A stretch of DNA of 64,000 nt from contig JACKET010000012.1 in assembly GCA_020632875.1 (NCBI GenBank), forward strand, positions 76,001 to 140,000. Direction: 5' to 3'. Position numbers and translations under genes: made by a program. The notes under the pieces were generated by a model. The model had not been told where the DNA came from. It searched no databases and saw only the letters and a program-made list of their open reading frames with translations. The DNA comes from Alphaproteobacteria bacterium (GTDB lineage Bacteria; Myxococcota_A; UBA796; GCA-2862545). Positions 58,294-64,000 of the stretch are shown here, one piece after another. Position 1 is the stretch's first letter; the number at the start of each line of letters is the position of its first letter.

Positions 58294-61200
58294 ATGCGCA
58301 TCCGGAAGCTGGAGCTGTTCGGCTTCAAGTCGTTCCCCGACCGCACGACCTTCGAGTTCGGTCCAGGGATCTCGTGCGTCGTCGGCCCGAACGGATCCGG
58401 GAAGTCGAACGTCGTGGACGCGCTGCGCTGGTGCATCGGCGAGCAGTCCGCGAAGAGCCTCCGCGGGGCGGAGATGTCCGACGTGATCTTCGCGGGGTCG
58501 TCCGCGCGGTCGCCCGTCGGCTTCGCCGAGGTCACGCTCACCCTGGCGTCCGACGGCGGCGAGCCGTTCCCGGGCGACTTCGCGCGCTTCGAAGAGCTCG
58601 AGGTCGGCCGTCGGCTCTACCGCGACGGCACCAGCGAGTACCTCGTCAACCGCGTGAAGTGCCGCCGACGCGACATCGTCGACCTGTTCCTCGACACCGG
58701 CGTGGGGTCGAACCTCTACAGCTTCATCGCCCAGGGCCAGGTCGACCGGATCGTGAGCCAGTCCGCCGTCGAGCGCCGGTCGCTCATCGACGAGGCCGCC
58801 GGGATCACCCGGTACAAGGCCCGTCGCGAGGAGGCGATGTCCCGCCTCACGGCCACCGCCGCCCAGCTCGACCGCGCCGCGGACGTGTCCGACGAGATGT
58901 CCCGTCGCATCCGGGCCCTCGAGAAGCAGGTCCTCAAGGCGGGCCGCTTCCGCCGGGCCCGCGCGAAGATCCGCCAGCGCGAGATCGCGCTCGGCGTCGT
59001 GAAGTACGGCGCCCTCGCGGAAGACCGCCGCGCGCTGCGCGATCGGCTCCGGCACGCGAAGGACGAGGCGGGCGCGCTGAAGCGGTCCGTCGATCGCCTC
59101 ACCACCGAGCTCGAGACGCGCAGCGACGAGGTCCAGTCCGTCCGGGACGCCCTCCAGCAGTGGCGGGAGGAGGCCGGCGAGCAGGAGGCCCAGCGCCGCG
59201 AGGCCGAAGGCGCCCGCAAGCTGCAGCTCGACCGTCACCGCGAGCTCCTCGAGGCCGTGGACCGCGCCCGGGCCCGCGTGGAGCGGGCGAACGCGGATGC
59301 CGGAGCCGCGAGGGAGGAGCAGTCCGCCGTCGAGTCGGAGCTGGCCACGCTCCGTCAGGGAGGGGGCGACGCCGCGATCGATGCGGCCCGGGCGGAGCGG
59401 GAGCGCGCTGCGGCGGCCCTCGCCGCAGAGCGGACGCGCGTCCAGGGGCTGCGCGACGCGGAGGCCCGGCGGCTGGAGCGATCCCGGACGCTCGCCGAAG
59501 AGGCGGAGCGGTTGCGCCTGCGTCTCGCGGGGCTGTCGTCCGAGCCGGTCGCCGAGACCGAGCCCCTCGAGGCGACGGACGGGGCCGACCTGGAGGTCCG
59601 CGTCGAGGAGGCGCGCTCGGCCGCGGCGTCCGCGCGTGGCGAACTGGCCGCGAAGCGCGAGCACCTGCGCGCGGCGGAGGGGGAGGCCGCTGCGGTGGCC
59701 CGCGCGTACGAGGCCGAGCTCCAGTCCTGGGAGCGCGACCGGTCGGCCCGCGAGGCGAGGCGAGCGGACCTGCGCCGGTGGTATGCCGCTCGATCCCGGG
59801 AGATGGAGATCGCCCGGGGGCGCGAGCGCACCGCGCGGGTCGACGCCGCTCGGGACCGCGCCGGTCGATGGCTCGGCGCCCTGAGATCGGATCACGCCCG
59901 TCGGCTCGAGGCCGCCGAGGCACGCGAGCGCGAGGCGTCCGAGCAGCTGCGTCGCGCGCACGTCGCCGCCGCTTCGGGCCTCCGCGAGGAGGAGGCCGCG
60001 GCGGTCGCATCCGCCGAGGCGGGCCTCGACCTCGGTGGAGTGGAGCGTGCGCGGGAGGCCTCCGAGAAGGCGCGAGCAGCCGCATCGGACGCGGAACGGT
60101 CGCGTCGGGAGGCCGGGGACGCGGCCGCCGGTGCCACGGGGTCGCTGCGCGCGCTGGAGGCCGAGCTCGCCGAGCTGGACGCGCGTCGGGCAGCCGTGAT
60201 CCCCGCCGAGTGGGAGGGCCGGGCCCCGCTGGCGGACGTGGCCACGGCGGACGACCCGCGGCGGGCGGCACGTCCCGAGCTGCTCGGGCTCCCGGTGGTC
60301 GCGATCGACGACCTCGGTGGGCAGAGCGGGCGAGGCGTCCTGGCGGGCGTCCAGGCGTCCTGGCGGGTGGTCGACACGCTGGAGCAGGCGATCGCGGTCC
60401 TCGCGCAGCACGGGCCGCCCGTGGTGAGCCGGGACGGTCGGCTCCGGGTCGATCCCGACGGGCTCGTGGAGCTGGGCGAGCGTCCCGGAGACCGCTGGGC
60501 GGAGGTCCGGGACGCCGTGGGTGCCGCACGGGAGTCCGCGGCCCTCGCCGAGCAGTCGCGGCTGGCGTCCATCGAGGCCGAGGCCGCCGCACGCGCTGCG
60601 GCCGACGAGGCCCGGCAGCGGCTCGAGTCCGAGGAGGCCGCCCTGCGTACCGCCCGGGAGGCCGCCCTCGCCGCGGTTCGCGAGCGGTTCGCCGCGCGAG
60701 CCCAGGCCCTCGAGGCGGCCCGGTCCGAAGCCGAGGCGTCCCGCGCTGCCGAACGCGACGCCCACCTCGCCTCGCTGCGCACCGCGCTGCGCACCGAGCT
60801 CGAAGCCGCCGAGGCCCAGCGCGAGGCGGGGCTGGGTGCGATCTCCGATCCGCCGGATCTCCGGGCATTCCTGCGAGCAGCGGCCGGGCGCGCCTGGCCC
60901 CACGACGCGGGGCCCCGTCCGACCCGCGCCGCCCCCTCCGACCTCGGTCCGCCGCGCGAGGCCGTCCGCGCCGCCGAGCTCGCGGTCGAGCGCGCCGATG
61001 GTGCAGTCGCCGAGGCCCTCCGCGCCCTCGAGGCCCACCGCGAGGCCCGTCGCGCCGAGGAGCGCGCGATGGCCGAGCGCGATGCGGCCCGAAAGGCGCG
61101 GCTCGCCGAGTCCACCCGCATCCGCACCCGCCTCCTCGAGGTCGAAGCCGAGCTCGAGCGATCCGAGCCCGACGCCGCGCTCGCAGTCGCCGAAGCGCAG

Positions 61201-62466
61201 TTGGAGAGCGCCGAGCGGGCTCTCGCCGCGGCCGACGGGAGCTGGCGAGAGGTCGAAGCGCGGTCCGCCGCCCGACGCGAGCGCATCACGGCCGCCGAGG
61301 CGCACCTCTCCCGCGTCCTCCAGACGATCGAGACCGCACGCGCCGCGGTCCTCGAGGCCGAGGAGGAGATCGCCCGCAGCACGGCAGCCGCGTCCGAGGC
61401 CCTCGCTGCCGCCGAGACGGCCGAAGCCACCGCGGCAGAGCTCGCGGTCCAGCGCGGAGAGACGCTCACCCGGGTCGAGCGCGAGCGATCGCGGCTCGAG
61501 AAGCTCGACGCCGAGCACACCCGCGTGCGGGAGTCCCTCGACGACGCCCGCGAGCGGTCGGTCCGCGCGGAGACGGAGCAGGTCGAGCTCGATCAGCGCG
61601 TCCAGACGCTCCAGCTCGAGATCGAGGGCCTCCGCAAGCGGCTCGGGGATCGCTACCAGGTCTCCCTTCCGGGGCTGCTCGACCGGCTCTGGATGAGGAA
61701 GCGGCTCGTGGTGGAGCCCGACGAAGGCGTCCAGGACCGGCTCGTCGTGCGGGAGGTCGAGCTCGAAGCCGTCGAGCCGCTGTCCATCGGCATCGCGTTC
61801 GCCGACGACGCGCAGGCGATCACGGCCATGGTCGCCGAGGTCGAGGCCATGCGGGCCGAGCTCCAGGCACTCGGGGAGGTCAACCTCGCGGCCGAGGACG
61901 AGTATCGCGACCTCGACGGCCGCTACCAGGAGCTCCTCGCCCAGACCGAGGATCTCGAAGCGAGCGTGAAGTCGATCCGCGCCGCCATCGCCAAGATGAA
62001 CCGCACCTGCCGGGAGCGGTTCCGCGACGCGTACGACCGGGTGAACGAGGCGTTCCAGCTCTCCTATCCGCAGCTCGTGGGCGGGGGCGACGCGCGGCTC
62101 GCGCTCACCGACGAAGAGGATCTGCTCGAGACCGGTGTCGACATCTTCGTCCGTCCGCCGGGCAAGCGGCTCCAGAACCTCACGCTCCTGTCGGGCGGCG
62201 AGAAGGCGATGACCGCGATCGCCCTGCTGCTCGCCCTGTTCCAGGTGAAGCCCTCGCCGTTCTGCGTGCTCGACGAGGTCGACGCGCCCCTCGACGAGGC
62301 CAACGGGGCCCGGTTCAACGACATGGTCCGCGAGATGAGCCAGGTCTCGCAGTTCATCGTGATCACGCACAACCGCAAGACGATGGAGTGCGCCGACGTC
62401 CTCTATGGGGTGACGATGGCGCACCCCGGCGTGTCGACCCTCGTCTCGGTGGCGCTGGACGCGTGA
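58294..62466 (+). CDS. smc: Chromosome segregation protein SMC
   Basis: A 1390-residue SMC ATPase, about 200 residues longer than the usual 1150-1200. The N-terminal Walker A is GPNGSGKSN; the C-terminal ABC signature is LSGGEKAMTAIALLLA and Walker B is CVLDEVDAPLDEAN. Long Ala/Arg/Glu-rich coiled coils separate them. The central hinge at about residues 634-729 seems shortened: its second half is clear (DTLEQAIAVLAQHG; RLRVDPDGLVELGER) but the first half is only weakly like the family. The ATG is 35 bp after the carbonic-anhydrase-like gene; GGGATAGG upstream may be a promoter. ftsY follows. Confidence 0.96.
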   Translation: MRIRKLELFGFKSFPDRTTFEFGPGISCVVGPNGSGKSNVVDALRWCIGEQSAKSLRGAEMSDVIFAGSSARSPVGFAEVTLTLASDGGEPFPGDFARFEELEVGRRLYRDGTSEYLVNRVKCRRRDIVDLFLDTGVGSNLYSFIAQGQVDRIVSQSAVERRSLIDEAAGITRYKARREEAMSRLTATAAQLDRAADVSDEMSRRIRALEKQVLKAGRFRRARAKIRQREIALGVVKYGALAEDRRALRDRLRHAKDEAGALKRSVDRLTTELETRSDEVQSVRDALQQWREEAGEQEAQRREAEGARKLQLDRHRELLEAVDRARARVERANADAGAAREEQSAVESELATLRQGGGDAAIDAARAERERAAAALAAERTRVQGLRDAEARRLERSRTLAEEAERLRLRLAGLSSEPVAETEPLEATDGADLEVRVEEARSAAASARGELAAKREHLRAAEGEAAAVARAYEAELQSWERDRSAREARRADLRRWYAARSREMEIARGRERTARVDAARDRAGRWLGALRSDHARRLEAAEAREREASEQLRRAHVAAASGLREEEAAAVASAEAGLDLGGVERAREASEKARAAASDAERSRREAGDAAAGATGSLRALEAELAELDARRAAVIPAEWEGRAPLADVATADDPRRAARPELLGLPVVAIDDLGGQSGRGVLAGVQASWRVVDTLEQAIAVLAQHGPPVVSRDGRLRVDPDGLVELGERPGDRWAEVRDAVGAARESAALAEQSRLASIEAEAAARAAADEARQRLESEEAALRTAREAALAAVRERFAARAQALEAARSEAEASRAAERDAHLASLRTALRTELEAAEAQREAGLGAISDPPDLRAFLRAAAGRAWPHDAGPRPTRAAPSDLGPPREAVRAAELAVERADGAVAEALRALEAHREARRAEERAMAERDAARKARLAESTRIRTRLLEVEAELERSEPDAALAVAEAQLESAERALAAADGSWREVEARSAARRERITAAEAHLSRVLQTIETARAAVLEAEEEIARSTAAASEALAAAETAEATAAELAVQRGETLTRVERERSRLEKLDAEHTRVRESLDDARERSVRAETEQVELDQRVQTLQLEIEGLRKRLGDRYQVSLPGLLDRLWMRKRLVVEPDEGVQDRLVVREVELEAVEPLSIGIAFADDAQAITAMVAEVEAMRAELQALGEVNLAAEDEYRDLDGRYQELLAQTEDLEASVKSIRAAIAKMNRTCRERFRDAYDRVNEAFQLSYPQLVGGGDARLALTDEEDLLETGVDIFVRPPGKRLQNLTLLSGGEKAMTAIALLLALFQVKPSPFCVLDEVDAPLDEANGARFNDMVREMSQVSQFIVITHNRKTMECADVLYGVTMAHPGVSTLVSVALDA

Positions 62467-62531
62467 TTGCCCCGCCAGAACCGGCGGGGAGACCGGTGGC
62501 GTGATACCCCACGTGTCCTCGGAGGGAGAGG

Positions 62532-63770
62532 ATGGGGCCGGAAGGCACGACGACCGCGACCGAAGCGCCTGTCTGGCATCAGGATGTGCCGATGGCGCCC
62601 TACGCGTTCGGTGCCCTCGGGGTGGCGCTGCTCGTCGGTGCCGCCGGTGTCTGGCTCCTCGGCCCGAAGCGCGCGATCGCCCCCCGTCCCGCCGTCCACG
62701 AGCCGGCCCCCCGAATCGAGGCCGCGACCCCGTCGGGTGCGCCTCCCATCGAAGAAGACACGGTCCCCGGCGCGGCTCCGCGCAGCTCCGGCCCCGATCT
62801 CGTCAAGCACCGCGTCGGTACGGCGCCCCTCGACGGCACGCTCCAGCCCGATGTCGAGCCCGTCGCGCCGGTCGGGCTCGTCGCCCGCCTCCGGCAAGCG
62901 CTCGGCCGCAGCCGCGAGGCTCTCCAGGGCCGCTTCGACGCGCTCTTCGGCAAGCCGATCGACGAAGCGCTGTTCCAGGAGCTCGAAGACACGCTCCTCC
63001 TCGCCGACGTCGGCGTGCAGACCGCCGGTCGCATCACCGACAAGCTCCGCGCGCTCGCGAGGTCCGGCACCGACGCCGACGGCCTCCGCGAGGCCCTGCG
63101 CAGCGAGATGGCCGCGATCCTCCACGCGGTCGACAACCGGTTCGCCAGTCCCGTCGCCGATCAACCGCTCGTCGTGCTCGTCGTCGGGGTCAACGGCAGC
63201 GGCAAGACCACCACGATCGGCAAGCTCGCATCCCGGTTCGCGCGCGAGGGGCACGCCGTCCTCCTCGCAGCTGCTGACACGTACCGCGCGGCGGCGGTCG
63301 ATCAGCTCAAGGTGTGGGCCGAGCGATCCGGTGCCGATTTCGTGAGCCACGACGAGGGCGCCGACCCCGGCGCGGTGGTGTACGACGCGCTCGAGGCGGC
63401 CAAGGCCCGCGGGCGGGATGTCGTGATCATCGACACGGCGGGGCGCCTGCAGACGCGAAAGCCCCTGATGGAGCAGCTGTCGAAGCTCCGTCGCGTGATC
63501 CAGAAGCACATCCCCGACGGTCCGCACGAGACGCTGCTCGTGCTCGACGGCACCATGGGCCAGAACGGGCTCTCGCAGGCCAAGCTGTTCAACGAGGCGA
63601 CGCCCCTGTCCGGTGTGGTCGTCACCAAGCTCGACGGCACCGCCAAGGGCGGCATGGTGCTCACGATCGCGGCCGAGCTCGGGCTCCCCGTGAAGTTCAT
63701 CGGGATCGGCGAAGGGGTCGACGACCTCCGCCCGTTCGAGCCCGCTGCCTTCGTCGAAGCCCTCGCCTGA
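62532..63770 (+). CDS. ftsY: Signal recognition particle receptor FtsY with N-terminal membrane span
   Basis: A 412-residue SRP receptor GTPase for membrane-protein targeting. One hydrophobic span lies near residues 21-47 (MAPYAFGALGVALLVGAAG), then an acidic/Pro linker, an N domain and the G domain with P-loop GVNGSGKTTTIGKLA, DTYRAAAVDQL, DTAGR, and [21 protein letters not shown] lies just before the ATG. A span at the N-terminus anchors it directly, unlike E. coli FtsY. Likely cotranscribed with smc (65-bp gap). Confidence 0.96.
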   Translation: MGPEGTTTATEAPVWHQDVPMAPYAFGALGVALLVGAAGVWLLGPKRAIAPRPAVHEPAPRIEAATPSGAPPIEEDTVPGAAPRSSGPDLVKHRVGTAPLDGTLQPDVEPVAPVGLVARLRQALGRSREALQGRFDALFGKPIDEALFQELEDTLLLADVGVQTAGRITDKLRALARSGTDADGLREALRSEMAAILHAVDNRFASPVADQPLVVLVVGVNGSGKTTTIGKLASRFAREGHAVLLAAADTYRAAAVDQLKVWAERSGADFVSHDEGADPGAVVYDALEAAKARGRDVVIIDTAGRLQTRKPLMEQLSKLRRVIQKHIPDGPHETLLVLDGTMGQNGLSQAKLFNEATPLSGVVVTKLDGTAKGGMVLTIAAELGLPVKFIGIGEGVDDLRPFEPAAFVEALA

Positions 63771-63837
63771 GCCGCGGCGTGCCGCGAATCGACAAACACG
63801 GGCAAGTCCCTTACTGACTAGAGCATCGGGGAGCGCG

Positions 63838-64000
63838 ATGAAGGTCCAGATCCAGATCCGGGGTCGCAAGTACACCGTCCGCAGCGACGAAGACGACGAG
63901 GATCTGGTGGCGATCGCGCAGTACGTCGACTCGAAGATGGCCGAGATCGCCGGTCGCGGCAGCTCGGCCGACGAGTACACGGTCGCCATGCTGGCCGCGC
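63838..64000 (+). CDS. zapA: Cell division protein ZapA (start only; cut by window edge)
   Basis: The first 54 codons of a gene beginning MKVQIQIRGRKYTVRSDEDD with LVAIAQYVDSKMAEIA and YTVAMLAA. These fit the N-terminal beta strands and first helix of ZapA, a small protein that bundles FtsZ at the division ring. GGGGAG precedes the ATG by 5 bp. The gene is cut by the window edge. Confidence 0.85.
   Translation, partial: MKVQIQIRGRKYTVRSDEDDEDLVAIAQYVDSKMAEIAGRGSSADEYTVAMLAA

Noticed and set aside
58246..62424. 1392-codon open frame antisense to smc
   Set aside because: It is Leu/Gly/Arg-rich filler with no family signature, produced by the high GC content opposite the smc coding strand.

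Overview
The window comes from a very GC-rich bacterium that looks like a member of the Myxococcota or a close deltaproteobacterial relative. The reasons are: eight Ser/Thr protein kinases in 64 kb, several with one membrane span and a Pro-rich tail; secreted proteins with MopE-type Asp/Cys repeats; C-termini shaped like the MYXO-CTERM sorting signal; many lipoproteins; frequent GTG starts; and a LysM protein with an AgmX/TonB-like end. No rRNA, tRNA, CRISPR array, phage or transposase gene was seen. Both edges cut a gene: a kinase at the left (PEGA end missing) and zapA at the right.

Layout. 1-9.3 kb: kinases with single-gene partners (PEGA kinase, MBL hydrolase, kinase plus TPR protein, substrate-binding lipoprotein, soluble kinase plus LysM lipoprotein), with a 1.2 kb repeat-filled gap at 2.4-3.6 kb. 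9.3-14.4 kb: membrane protein, DedA protein, DUF4336-like protein and a diheme beta-propeller lipoprotein. 14.5-19.7 kb: a minus-strand operon of membrane kinase, ATP-dependent DNA ligase and a second kinase, the last two overlapping. 19.7-22.9 kb: HAD phosphatase and three poorly known genes. 23.2-30.4 kb: a signalling block of kinase-ATPase-TPR protein, a pseudokinase/PP2C fusion and an HD phosphohydrolase. 30.4-36.4 kb: hybrid histidine kinase, acyl-CoA dehydrogenase, OmpA-like protein and argS. 36.9-40.3 kb: kinase plus stand-alone receiver, cyclophilin and low-molecular-weight tyrosine phosphatase. 40.3-47.1 kb: vWA lipoprotein, then the set deoC, aldehyde dehydrogenase, truncated aldehyde dehydrogenase-like protein and acs. 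47.2-51.4 kb: a MopE/MYXO-CTERM surface protein with two small secreted proteins. 51.5-56.8 kb: a kinase with a ComEA-like helix-hairpin-helix tail, thymidine phosphorylase, a MYXO-CTERM-like protein and a CNT nucleoside transporter. 57.3-64 kb: TM2 protein, gamma-carbonic-anhydrase-like protein, smc, ftsY and zapA.

How the genes may work together. The 51.5-56.8 kb cluster (possible DNA-binding kinase, nucleoside importer, thymidine phosphorylase) and the 41.9-47.1 kb set (DeoC, acetaldehyde dehydrogenase, acetyl-CoA synthetase) together give most of a route from imported deoxynucleosides to acetyl-CoA; a phosphopentomutase is not in the window. The kinase operons are mostly one kinase plus one presumed target: DNA ligase, receiver, PP2C or TPR protein.

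Intergenic repeats are unusual. Long convergent gaps hold hexanucleotide runs or inverted repeats, and three loci hold inverted repeats with arms of 22-46 bp that could be mobile-element remnants (MITE-like) or structured RNAs.
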